Shown in pieces: positions 7,087 through 14,421 of a DNA stretch of 19,758 bases (position 1 is the first letter of the stretch; every line of letters begins with the position of its first letter). The notes below the pieces were generated by a model. It was not told the DNA's origin. It was given only the letters and a program-made list of their open reading frames with translations, and searched no databases. The translations under genes were made by a program, and so were the position numbers. Source of the DNA: Umezawaea sp039922235 (GTDB lineage: Bacteria; Actinomycetota; Actinomycetes; Mycobacteriales; Pseudonocardiaceae); assembly GCA_039922235.1 (NCBI GenBank), contig JBDSAJ010000728.1, positions 1-19,758 of the forward strand, written 5' to 3'.

Positions 7087-8795
7087 CACTGGCCTCCGGT
7101 CAGGTCGAGCACGAGCGCGGCCCACGGCTGGAGGGTCGCGCGGCCCGCGGCCACGGTGTGGCGCGCGGTGTTGGCGAACACCAGTTCGGCGTCCACCCAC
7201 TCCGGGGCGATCTCGACGGTCTGCTCGGTGCCGTGCAGGTTCGCCAGCACCAGCAGCCGGGTGTCGCCGAGACGGCGTTCGAAGGCGTAGACGTGCGGGT
7301 GGTCGGCCAGCAGCATGGTGAAGTCGCCCAGCGCCACCACCGCGCGGGTGTGGCGGAGTTCGATCAGCCGCCGGTAGTGGTGGAACACCGAGTCCGGGTC
7401 GTCGTACTGGGCGGCGGCGTTGAGCGTCGTGTGGTTGGGGTTGACCGCGATCCACGGCTCGCCGTCGGTGAACCCCGCCCCGTCCGACGCGTCCCACTGC
7501 ACGGGCGTTCTGGCGTTGTCGCGGCCCATGGCGCGCAGCGCCCGCAGGACCGCCTCGGGGTCCTGGCCCGCTGCCACGGACCGGTGGAAGTGGTTGAGCG
7601 ACTCGACGTCCCGCAGGTCGTCCACCCCGGCGAACGGGGCGTTGGTCATGCCCAGTTCCTCGCCCTGGTAGACGTACGGCGTGCCGCGGTGCAGGTGCAG
7701 GACGGCGGCCAGCGCGGTCGCCGACGCGGGGGAGCCGTCGCCGAAGCGGGACACCACGCGCGGCTGGTCGTGGTTGTTCCAGTAGAGGCTGTTCCACCCG
7801 GTCTCGGCGAGCGCGGTCTGCCAGCGCCCGAGCGACGCCTTGAGGTCGCGCAGGTCCAGCGGCTTCGGGTCGAACTTGCCGCCCGGCCCGTGGTCGAGCG
7901 AGACGTGCTCGAACTGGAACACCATGTCCACCTCGCCCCGCGCGGGATCGGTGAACAGGCGCGCGTCCTGCCACGTGACGCCGGGCATCTCGCCGACGGT
8001 CAGGAAGTTCCCGTCCCGTCCGGCGAACACCTCGCGGTGCGTCTCCTGGAGGAACTCGTGCACGCGGGGGCCGGTCGCGAAGTGCGCGAAGCCGTTGCCG
8101 AGGCCGCCGGTGCCGATCGTGGGACCGTCGGGCAGCGCGAGGTCCTTGGAGATGAAGTTGATGACGTCCATCCGGAAGCCGTCGACGCCCCGGTCGAGCC
8201 ACCACCGCATCATCTCCTGCACCGCCGCGCGGACCTCGGGGTTCTCCCAGTTGAGGTCGGGCTGCTTGCGGTCGAACAGGTGCAGGTAGTACTCGCCGGT
8301 GGTCTCGTCCAGCGTCCACGTCGGACCGGAGAAGAACGACTCCCAGTTCGTCGGCTCCGCGCCCGGCTCACCCGCGGTGAACCCCTCGCGGGCGGGCCGC
8401 CACCAGTACCAGTCGCGCTTCGGGCTGGCCGTGCCGGAGCGGGACTCCACGAACCACGGGTGCTCGTCGGAGGTGTGGTTGACGACCAGGTCCATCACCA
8501 GCCGCATGCCCCGCTCGTGCACCTGCTCCAGCAGCCGGTCGAAGTCCTCCAGGGTGCCGAACACCGGGTCGACCGCCTGGTAGTCGGAGATGTCGTAGCC
8601 GTTGTCGGCCTGCGGCGAGCGGTAGATCGGTGACAGCCACACCACGTCCACGCCCAGCCGCTGGAGGTGGTCCAGTCGGGAGGTGATCCCGACGAGGTCG
8701 CCGATCCCGTCACCCGTGGAGTCCGCGAAGCTCCGCGGGTACACCTGGTAGACGACGGCGGAGGTCCACCACGGGGCGTCCGGCTGGTCGGTCAT
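7086..8795 (-). CDS. GH13 oligo-1,6-glucosidase / alpha-glucosidase
   Basis: A cytoplasmic alpha-glucosidase of 569 aa (no signal peptide) that releases glucose from short alpha-glucosides. The (beta/alpha)8 barrel carries the catalytic triad Asp210 (GFRMDV, nucleophile), Glu269 (TVGEMPG, acid/base) and Asp343 (WNNHDQPR). Val211 next to the nucleophile and region V QPDLNWENP are the pattern associated with alpha-1,6 specificity in oligo-1,6-glucosidases (and trehalose-6-phosphate hydrolases). The loop DSTGDGIGDL at 25-34 fits the metal site of the subfamily. The start ATG at 8795 has AGAGGAG 5 nt upstream, a strong ribosome binding site. It is the first gene of a minus-strand run with the alditol oxidase. 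No LacI regulator or sugar transporter is adjacent, which is unusual for this subfamily. Confidence 0.93.
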   Translation of the reverse strand: MTDQPDAPWWTSAVVYQVYPRSFADSTGDGIGDLVGITSRLDHLQRLGVDVVWLSPIYRSPQADNGYDISDYQAVDPVFGTLEDFDRLLEQVHERGMRLVMDLVVNHTSDEHPWFVESRSGTASPKRDWYWWRPAREGFTAGEPGAEPTNWESFFSGPTWTLDETTGEYYLHLFDRKQPDLNWENPEVRAAVQEMMRWWLDRGVDGFRMDVINFISKDLALPDGPTIGTGGLGNGFAHFATGPRVHEFLQETHREVFAGRDGNFLTVGEMPGVTWQDARLFTDPARGEVDMVFQFEHVSLDHGPGGKFDPKPLDLRDLKASLGRWQTALAETGWNSLYWNNHDQPRVVSRFGDGSPASATALAAVLHLHRGTPYVYQGEELGMTNAPFAGVDDLRDVESLNHFHRSVAAGQDPEAVLRALRAMGRDNARTPVQWDASDGAGFTDGEPWIAVNPNHTTLNAAAQYDDPDSVFHHYRRLIELRHTRAVVALGDFTMLLADHPHVYAFERRLGDTRLLVLANLHGTEQTVEIAPEWVDAELVFANTARHTVAAGRATLQPWAALVLDLTGGQ

Positions 8796-8931
8796 AGGTC
8801 TCCTCTCGTCGGCCTGCGGCTACCCGTTGGACCGTACGTGGTGCGCTGAACGGCCACCGCCGCACGGGTCGGTGTCGACTCCTTGCGCGGCCCGTCGGGT
8901 AGGCGCGGAGCACCTGCGGGAGTGCCGGGTG
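8796..8931. other. Intergenic region between the response regulator stop and the GH13 start
   Basis: This 136-bp space should hold the GH13 promoter and the end of the kinase/regulator transcript. On the minus strand a -10-like TACGGT (8836-8831) is visible, without a convincing -35. Only weak stems (GCAC/GTGC near 8910-8925) are seen. I find no recognisable LacI-type operator here. Confidence 0.4.
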
Positions 8932-9606
8932 TCAGCGAGTCGGGCCGGCGGGCACCACGAGACCCGACTCGTACGCCGCCACGACCGCCTGGGCGCGGCT
9001 GGTGAGGTGGAGCTTGCCCATGGTGCGCTTGACGTGGGTCTTCACCGTCGCCTCGCTGAGCACGAGCCGCCGCGCGATCTCGGCGTTGCTCAGGCCGTTG
9101 CCGACCAGCCGCAGCACCTCGGTCTCGCGGGCGGTGAGCAGGTCCAGCCTCGGCCCGCCCGCCGCGGCGGCCCGGTGGTGCCGGGCGTAGGTCTCGATCA
9201 GGCGGTGGGTGATGCCGGGCGCGATCAGCAGGTCGCCCGCCGCGATCGTGCGCACGGCGGCGATGATCCGGTCCGGCGGGGTGTCCTTCATCAGGAAGCC
9301 GGACGCCCCCTCGCTGAGGGCGGTGTACACGTACTCGTCGATGTCGAACGTGGTGAGCATGACGATGCGCGGCTGCTCCTCGCGCGGGGTGGCCAGGATC
9401 TGCCGGGTGGCGTCGATCCCGTCCAGCACGGGCATCCGGATGTCCATCAGGACCACGTCCGGACCGGTGTCGGCGACGAGTGCGACGGCCTGCGCGCCGT
9501 CGGCGGCCTCACCGACGACCTCCAGCCCCGGCGCGGCCTTGAACAGCGCGATCAGTCCGGCGCGGATGAGGGCCTGGTCGTCGACGACGAGCACCCGGAT
9601 CGTCAT
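8932..9606 (-). CDS. NarL/FixJ-family two-component response regulator
   Basis: A 224-aa DNA-binding response regulator. The receiver domain (1-120) has the acidic pair Asp9-Asp10, phospho-acceptor Asp55 (VVLMDIRMP), Thr85/86 (MLTTFD) and Lys107 (FLMKD). The LuxR-type HTH follows at about 152-212 (LTARETEVLRLVGNGLSNAEIARRLVLSEATVKTHVKR). The ATG at 9606 overlaps the kinase stop as ATGA, so the pair is translationally coupled. The frame is open further upstream, but that is a shadow of the kinase. The likely target is the divergent serine-hydrolase promoter with its TACCCC/GGGGTA repeat. The signal is unknown. Confidence 0.95.
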   Translation of the reverse strand: MTIRVLVVDDQALIRAGLIALFKAAPGLEVVGEAADGAQAVALVADTGPDVVLMDIRMPVLDGIDATRQILATPREEQPRIVMLTTFDIDEYVYTALSEGASGFLMKDTPPDRIIAAVRTIAAGDLLIAPGITHRLIETYARHHRAAAAGGPRLDLLTARETEVLRLVGNGLSNAEIARRLVLSEATVKTHVKRTMGKLHLTSRAQAVVAAYESGLVVPAGPTR

Positions 9607-10706
9607 CGGACCTCGCTCAGCGGCAGGCGCACGACGACCGCGAAGCCGCCTTCCCCGGCGGGGCCCGCGGTGAGGACGCCGCCGTACAGCTCGGCACGCT
9701 CCCGCATCCCGCGAATCCCGTGCGAGGCAGTCGATTCCCGGCGCGGGCCGACGGCCGCGCCGTCGTCGGTGACCTTGAGGGTGAACGTCCGCACCCCGTA
9801 GTCGAGGTGGATCCGGGCGGTCGCGGGGCCCGCGTGCTTCAGCGCGTTGGTCAGCGACTCCTGCGCCACCCGGTACGCGCACAGGTCCGGTCCCGGTGGC
9901 AGGTCGCGCGCCTCGCCCGTGACCAGGACGTCCACCGGCAGCCCCGCGCTCCGCGTGCGGTCGACCAGCTCGTCCAGCCGCGAGAGGCCCGGCTGCGGCG
10001 CGCGGTCCACCCCGTCCTCCGGCCGCAGCACGTCCAGCAGCCTGCGCATCTCCGCCAGCGCCTCCCTGCTGGTGTCGCCGACGGTGGTGATCGCCTCCCT
10101 CGCCGTCGCCACGTCGGTGTCGATCACGTACTGCGCCACGCCTGCCTGCAGCGAGATGACCGACATGTGGTGGGCGGCGATGTCGTGCAGCTCCCGCGCG
10201 ATGCGCACCCGCTCGTCGGCCACCGCCCGTGCCGCCTGCTCGGCCAGCCTCCTGGTGCGCTCACCCCACCGCTTCGTGCTCTCACCGAGCACCCAGGCCC
10301 CGATCAGCTGGAACGTCGATTGCCCCACCTCGGACCAGGTGATCTCCACCGGCGTCAGCACGCAGGCGGCCGCCAACACGGCCAGCACGACCACGAACGT
10401 GGCGGCGGCGACGTGCCGAGGCCGCAGCGTGGCCACGGTGAACATCGCGATGAGCACGCCGATGCCCGAGTTGGGGTAGTCGCCGTACCCGAGCAGGCTG
10501 TAGGCCGCCAGCGCCCCGGCGATGACGACCGCCGTCGCCACCGGCGCGCGTTGGCGCAGCGCGAGCGGCGCGGCCGTCAGCGCGCTCAGCACCCAGGCCT
10601 GCCAGTCGACCCGGACGTCGGCGTTGGCCAGCGTCGCCAGCGTCAGCCCGGTCAGTACCGCCGCGAGCAGCACGTCCACCTGGACCGGTTTGAGGTTCGC
10701 CCGCAC
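9603..10706 (-). CDS. HisKA_3-type sensor histidine kinase (NarL system)
   Basis: A membrane sensor kinase of 367 aa that phosphorylates the adjacent regulator. The first ~150 residues contain about five hydrophobic segments with very short loops, so sensing probably takes place in or near the membrane. The dimerisation/phosphotransfer motif RVRIARELHDIAAHHMSVI (HisKA_3, His in ELHD) comes next. The ATPase part has the N-box QESLTNALKHA, the G1 DDGAA and the G2 GIRGMRERAELYGG. The start at GTG 10706 is preferred. A -10-like TACCGT (10718-10713) and a -35-like GCGACA (10742-10737) with an 18-nt spacer leave just 6 nt before it, consistent with a leaderless message. The frame stays open to 11093, but that extension is antisense to the hydrolase gene. 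Confidence 0.92.
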   Translation of the reverse strand: MRANLKPVQVDVLLAAVLTGLTLATLANADVRVDWQAWVLSALTAAPLALRQRAPVATAVVIAGALAAYSLLGYGDYPNSGIGVLIAMFTVATLRPRHVAAATFVVVLAVLAAACVLTPVEITWSEVGQSTFQLIGAWVLGESTKRWGERTRRLAEQAARAVADERVRIARELHDIAAHHMSVISLQAGVAQYVIDTDVATAREAITTVGDTSREALAEMRRLLDVLRPEDGVDRAPQPGLSRLDELVDRTRSAGLPVDVLVTGEARDLPPGPDLCAYRVAQESLTNALKHAGPATARIHLDYGVRTFTLKVTDDGAAVGPRRESTASHGIRGMRERAELYGGVLTAGPAGEGGFAVVVRLPLSEVR

Positions 10707-10712
10707 CGGGTC

Positions 10713-10742
10713 ACGGTAGCGGCGTGCGGACCGCCCTGTCGC
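10713..10742 (-). promoter_or_regulatory. Predicted leaderless promoter of the kinase/regulator operon
   Basis: On the minus strand GCGACA (10742-10737), an 18-nt spacer and TACCGT (10718-10713) lie 6 nt before the GTG start. No Shine-Dalgarno sequence precedes that GTG, so transcription and translation probably start at the same base. Confidence 0.45.
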
Positions 10743-10764
10743 CAGCCCGCAGGAGGACCCGGCA

Positions 10765-10780
10765 TACCCCCAGCGGGGTA
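10765..10780. promoter_or_regulatory. Inverted repeat TACCCC-CAGC-GGGGTA between divergent genes
   Basis: Two perfect 6-bp arms are separated by 4 bp. The repeat is 58 bp from the kinase GTG and 59 bp from the hydrolase GTG, so it sits almost exactly midway and upstream of both predicted promoters. It is the best candidate binding site for the NarL-type regulator. The TACCCC/GGGGTA form also resembles G-tract operators of CsoR-type metal regulators, but no such gene is nearby. Confidence 0.5.
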
Positions 10781-10839
10781 GTCGAAGATCCCGTCCGCGG
10801 GCGACGACCAGAGCCCGCCGCGTCCCTAGCGTCGTTGTG

Positions 10840-12009
10840 GTGAAACGAACCTGTGCCGCTTTGGCGGCTGTGATGGTGGTGCTCGGCACGGCCGCGGTGG
10901 GCGTCGCCGACGCCTCGACCGACGGCCGCCCGACCACCGCGACCCTGCAGCGCGACGCCGACGCGCTGCTCGACCTCGGCGCTCCCGGCGTGCTCGCCGA
11001 AGTCGTCACGCCCACCGGGAAGGCCAAGGTGCGCAGCGGTTTCGGCGACGTGGCGGCGAGGACGCCGGTGCCGTGGAACGCGCGGTTCCGCATCGCCAGC
11101 TACACCAAGACCTTCGTGTCGGCCACGCTGCTGCAACTCGTCGGCGAGGGGCGGCTGTCCCTTGAGGACACGGTGGAGCGGTGGCTGCCCGGCGTCGTCG
11201 CGGGCAACGGCAACGACGGCGCGCGGATCACCGTGCGGCAGGTGCTCCAGCAGACCACCGGCCTGCGCGACTACCTGGAGGAGCTGTCCTTCCTGTTCAC
11301 CGAGGAGGGTTTCCAGCGGAACCGCTTCATGACGCTCACGCCCGAGGACGCGATCGCGCTGGCGGTGAAGGGCCCGCCGACGTTCGAGCCCGGCGCCGAG
11401 TGGGAGTACTCCAACACCAACTACGTCCTCGCCGGGATGGTCATCGGCCGGGTCACCGGGCACAGCTGGCAGCACGAGGTGCGTGAGCGGATCATCCGGC
11501 CCCTCGGCCTGCGCGACACCTCCGCGCCGGACACGTCACCGTCCATCCCAGGCCCGCACGCCATCGGCTACCAGCGCTTCAGCCTGGAGGGCGCGGACAT
11601 CGACGCCACCGAGCTGAACCCGTCGTGGGCGGGTGCGGCGGGCGCGATGATCAGCACCACCGACGACGCGAACCGGTTCCTGCGGGCCCTGCTGTCGGGC
11701 CGGGTGCTGCGCCCCGCCCAACTTGCGGAGATGCGCACGACCGTGCCCGCCACCCGGTTCGAGGCGGGGTGGCCGGGCGTCCGGTACGGACTCGGCCTGA
11801 TGTGGATCCCGAACTCGTGCGGCGGTTCCTGGGCGCACGGCGGTGACATCCACGGGTTCATGACCCGCAACGGCGTCAGCGCCGACGGCACCCGCAGCGT
11901 CGTCGTGTCGGTCAACACCGACTCGATGGTGCCGAAGGCGGGCGTCCCCCAGCCGACCAAGGACGTCGCCATCGACCTGATCGACCACGCCCTCTGCGGC
12001 ACGCGCTAG
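10840..12009 (+). CDS. Secreted serine hydrolase, DD-carboxypeptidase / beta-lactamase class C-like
   Basis: An exported 389-aa member of the beta-lactamase/DD-peptidase fold (Pfam Beta-lactamase; similar to Streptomyces R61 DD-peptidase and esterase EstB types). Residues 1-26 are a signal peptide (KR, hydrophobic core, VADAS). The SxxK motif is Ser87-Tyr-Thr-Lys90, the second motif Tyr190-Ser-Asn192, and the third His333-Gly-Gly335, in place of KTG, as in R61-like enzymes. All three catalytic elements are intact. Two adjacent GTG codons (10837, 10840) are possible. A -10-like TAGCGT (10827-10832) sits 7 nt before the second and no ribosome binding site is seen, so a leaderless start at 10840 is favoured. 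The gene is divergent from a two-component system that may control it. Peptidase, esterase and amidase activity cannot be told apart by sequence. Confidence 0.9.
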   Translation: MKRTCAALAAVMVVLGTAAVGVADASTDGRPTTATLQRDADALLDLGAPGVLAEVVTPTGKAKVRSGFGDVAARTPVPWNARFRIASYTKTFVSATLLQLVGEGRLSLEDTVERWLPGVVAGNGNDGARITVRQVLQQTTGLRDYLEELSFLFTEEGFQRNRFMTLTPEDAIALAVKGPPTFEPGAEWEYSNTNYVLAGMVIGRVTGHSWQHEVRERIIRPLGLRDTSAPDTSPSIPGPHAIGYQRFSLEGADIDATELNPSWAGAAGAMISTTDDANRFLRALLSGRVLRPAQLAEMRTTVPATRFEAGWPGVRYGLGLMWIPNSCGGSWAHGGDIHGFMTRNGVSADGTRSVVVSVNTDSMVPKAGVPQPTKDVAIDLIDHALCGTR

Positions 12010-12020
12010 TGCATGGCGAC

Positions 12021-12069
12021 CGAACATGTTCGTTCCGTACTTGTTCGGAGCGAACATGTTCGGTACGGT
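12021..12069 (+). promoter_or_regulatory. Leaderless TetR promoter with nested CGAACA/TGTTCG operators
   Basis: The perfect palindrome CGAACATGTTCG occurs at 12021-12032 and again at 12051-12062, exactly 30 bp apart. An extra TGTTCG (12042-12047) forms a third inverted pair with the CGAACA at 12051-12056. A second dyad, CCGTAC (12035-12040) and GTACGG (12063-12068), overlaps. The promoter fits within: -35 TTGTTC (12041-12046), 17-nt spacer, -10 TACGGT (12064-12069), then 6 nt to the ATG at 12076. Bound repressor would cover the promoter. Confidence 0.72.
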
Positions 12070-12075
12070 CTGGTC

Positions 12076-12753
12076 ATGGCAGCTGAACCGAACCGCAACC
12101 GCAGGGAACGACCCGCGAAGCCCGCGCTGTCGCGGCAGGGCATCGTCGCGGCGGCGGTCGGTCTCGTGGGGACCGAAGGCCTGAAGCGGGTGACGATGCG
12201 GCGACTGGCGGAGGCGCTGGACACCGCCCCCGCGTCGCTCTACGTGTACGTCCGCAACACCGCCGAACTGCACGCGGCCGTGCTGGACGACCTGCTCGGC
12301 TCGGTCGACCTGGCCCCGGTCCAAGCGGACGGGGACTGGCGCGACCGGCTCGTGGAGGTGCTGACGTCGTACCTGCGGGTGCTGTTCGAGCATCCTGGGC
12401 TCGCCGCCTCCGCGCTGGTCGCCCGCCCGTCCGGACCCCACTACCTGGACCTGGTCGAAGCGCTGCTCGCGCTGCTCGTCGAGGGCGGTGTACCGGCCGG
12501 TCAGGCGGCGTGGGGGATCGACCTGCTGCTCCAGACCACCACGGCGACCGCCGCCGAACACGCCGACGGCGAGTCCGAAGAGGACTGGCAGGCGCTCGCC
12601 GCGGCCGTGCGCGACGCCTCCCCGGACACGCACCCGCACGTCGCCGCGCTCGGCGCCGACCTGCTGTCCGGGCCACCGGAGGCCCGCCTCACCTGGGGTC
12701 TCCACATGCTGATCAACGGCATCGCGCACACCGCGCGGCCGCACACACCTTGA
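12076..12753 (+). CDS. TetR-family transcriptional repressor
   Basis: A 225-aa repressor that probably controls itself and the TetX-like monooxygenase. The N-terminal TetR HTH lies at about 18-65: SRQGIVAAAVGLVGTEGLKRVTM, then RRLAEALDTAPASLYVYVRN with the conserved recognition-helix pattern and the typical SLYxYVxN. The C-terminal helical domain (70-225) is a TetR_C-like ligand-binding region. The ATG at 12076 is chosen because the predicted -10 is 6 nt upstream and the operators would otherwise be inside the coding region. An upstream ATG at 12013 in the same frame would translate the operator itself. The next gene begins 14 bp after its stop. The ligand is unknown, perhaps the substrate of the monooxygenase. 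Confidence 0.92.
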   Translation: MAAEPNRNRRERPAKPALSRQGIVAAAVGLVGTEGLKRVTMRRLAEALDTAPASLYVYVRNTAELHAAVLDDLLGSVDLAPVQADGDWRDRLVEVLTSYLRVLFEHPGLAASALVARPSGPHYLDLVEALLALLVEGGVPAGQAAWGIDLLLQTTTATAAEHADGESEEDWQALAAAVRDASPDTHPHVAALGADLLSGPPEARLTWGLHMLINGIAHTARPHTP

Positions 12754-12767
12754 ACGGAGAACCCGCC

Positions 12768-13889
12768 GTGCACCACCCCATCACCATCGTCGGCGCGGGA
12801 CTGGGCGGCCTCGTGCTGGCCCGGATCCTGCACCTGAACGGCGTCGAGGCGACCGTGCTGGAACTCGACGCGTCGCCCACTGCCCGTTCGCAGGGCGGGA
12901 TGCTCGACCTGCACGAGGAATCGGGCCAGGCCGCGCTCCGCTCGGCGGGCCTGCACGACCGGTTCCGCGCCGCCGTCCACCGGGGCGGCCAGGCCATGCG
13001 CGTGCTGGACCAGCGCGCCGTCATCCGCATGGAGGTGGCGGACGACGGCGACGGCGACCGCCCCGAGATCAACCGGAAGACCCTCCGCGACATCTTGCTC
13101 GCCTCGCTGCCCCCGACCACGGTCCGCTGGGGTGCCAAGGTCTCCGCGGTGGCGCCGTTGAGCGACGGACGGCACGAGGTCGTGCTGGCCAACGGCGACA
13201 CCCTCACCACCGACCTGCTGGTCGGGGCGGACGGCGCGTGGTCCAAGGTCCGCCCGCTGGTCTCCTCCGCCCTCCCCGCCTACGCGGGTGTCTCCTTCGT
13301 CGAAGCGCACCTGCGCGACGCCGACGACCGCCACCCCACCAGCGCCGCGCTGATCGGACCCGGCTTCTTCTTCGCGCTGGGCGCGGACAAGGGCTTCCTG
13401 GCCCACCGCGAACCGGACGGCGGCCTGCACGTCTACGGCGCGCTCAGGGCCGCCGCCGACTGGTCGACCACCGTCGACCCCGACACCGTCGGCGAGGACT
13501 TCCTGGCCCACTTCACCGACTGGGACGACCGCCTCCGCGCACTGGTCGCCGACGCCGACGAGCCCCTGGTGGCCCGACCCGTCCACGCCCTCCCGATCGG
13601 CCACCGCTGGGACCGGGTTCCCGGCGTGACCCTGCTGGGCGACGCGGCGCACCTCATGTCACCGTTCGCGGGCGAGGGCGCCAACCTCGCGATGATCGAC
13701 GGCGCCGACTTGGCCACCGCGCTCATCGCTCATCCCGACGACGTGGAGAAGGCGTTGACCGCCTACGAGGAGGTTCTGTTCCCGCGCGCCGAGGAAGCGG
13801 CCGCCATGTCGGCCGAAAGCCTGGTCGTGTGCTTCCGCGCCGACGCGCCACAGGGGCTGCTCGACCTGTTCACGCAGTTCCGGGACTGA
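12768..13889 (+). CDS. FAD-dependent monooxygenase of the TetX-like family
   Basis: A class A flavoprotein monooxygenase of 373 aa that hydroxylates an aromatic or polycyclic substrate using NAD(P)H and O2. GAGLGG (9-14) opens the Rossmann motif, followed by Glu in ATVLELDA. INRKTLRDILL matches the INRxxLRxILL segment of TetX. GADGAWSKVRP is the DG motif, and GVTLLGDAAHLMSPFAGEGANLAMIDGADLA is the GD motif in the TetX-like form. The length is near TetX (388 aa). GTG 12768 has CGGAGA upstream (GGAG 8 nt before) and lies 14 bp after the TetR stop, so the two form an operon under the nested operator. Members of this family inactivate tetracyclines or rifamycins, or tailor natural products. Which applies here is not decided by the sequence. 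Confidence 0.9.
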   Translation: MHHPITIVGAGLGGLVLARILHLNGVEATVLELDASPTARSQGGMLDLHEESGQAALRSAGLHDRFRAAVHRGGQAMRVLDQRAVIRMEVADDGDGDRPEINRKTLRDILLASLPPTTVRWGAKVSAVAPLSDGRHEVVLANGDTLTTDLLVGADGAWSKVRPLVSSALPAYAGVSFVEAHLRDADDRHPTSAALIGPGFFFALGADKGFLAHREPDGGLHVYGALRAAADWSTTVDPDTVGEDFLAHFTDWDDRLRALVADADEPLVARPVHALPIGHRWDRVPGVTLLGDAAHLMSPFAGEGANLAMIDGADLATALIAHPDDVEKALTAYEEVLFPRAEEAAAMSAESLVVCFRADAPQGLLDLFTQFRD

Positions 13890-13899
13890 CCGCGGAAGG

Positions 13900-14391
13900 T
13901 CAGGGTTGTTGCTCCGCCAGCCAGGTGCCCCGACCGAGCCGGTGGCGCGGGAACCGGTGCCCGTCGATCTCCACCTCGCCGTCCGGGGTGAACCCGAGCC
14001 GCCGCAGACCCGCCGCCCGACCGCGGCTCGGCGGCAGCAGCACGGTCACCGAGTCGTGACCCTGCTCGGTGAACGCCCGGCGCAGCACCTCCCGGCAGAT
14101 CGCCGCGCCGAGGCCCCACGCGGCGCGGTCCAGCACCAGCGCCAGGTCGGCGTCGTCGCCCTCCGGCTGCACCCCGCCCCACCCGAGGAACACGCCGCCC
14201 GCCAGGAACGCCCACGGCCCGTACCCGTGCTCGGCCCACAACCGCTCCTTCGCGGCGACGAACGACGCGCACCGCTCCTCGTCGAACCCGTCGGACGTCA
14301 GCGGCATGTGCCGCCGCACGGAGGCGCTGGTCATCAGCGCCACGATCGCGGCGGTGTCGACCTCGGGCAGCCTGCCGAACTCGATGTCCAT
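13900..14391 (-). CDS. GNAT-family N-acetyltransferase
   Basis: A 163-aa acetyl-CoA-dependent acetyltransferase, substrate unknown. The GNAT core is visible: strand motif AFLAGGVFLGWGGVQPEGDDADLALVL, then the acetyl-CoA pyrophosphate loop in DRAAWGLGAAICREVLRRAF (R-x-x-W-G-L-G-A form), and late motif RGRAAGLRRLGFTPDGEVEIDGHRF, where GLRRLGF is the common 'xxxLGF' segment. The ATG at 14391 has AGGAGGA about 7 nt upstream. It lies 30 bp after the stop of the SDR-regulator fusion on the same strand and may be co-transcribed. It converges on the monooxygenase gene with 10 bp between stops. Confidence 0.87.
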   Translation of the reverse strand: MDIEFGRLPEVDTAAIVALMTSASVRRHMPLTSDGFDEERCASFVAAKERLWAEHGYGPWAFLAGGVFLGWGGVQPEGDDADLALVLDRAAWGLGAAICREVLRRAFTEQGHDSVTVLLPPSRGRAAGLRRLGFTPDGEVEIDGHRFPRHRLGRGTWLAEQQP

Positions 14392-14421
14392 CCCGGCGTC
14401 CTCCTCGACCAGCCACCCTCG

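Noticed and set aside
7087..8319. Upstream extension of the alditol oxidase frame
   Set aside because: It lies inside the GH13 gene in another frame. The AldO homology starts at the ATG at 7086.
7158..8633. Plus-strand open frame of 491 codons
   Set aside because: It is a shadow of the GH13 gene, rich in Val/Arg/Gly/His without motifs.
10707..11093. N-terminal extension of the histidine kinase
   Set aside because: It is antisense to the serine-hydrolase signal peptide and covers its promoter. The membrane segments begin right after GTG 10706.
12013..12075. Earlier ATG for the TetR gene
   Set aside because: It would translate the operator palindromes and lies upstream of the predicted promoter.
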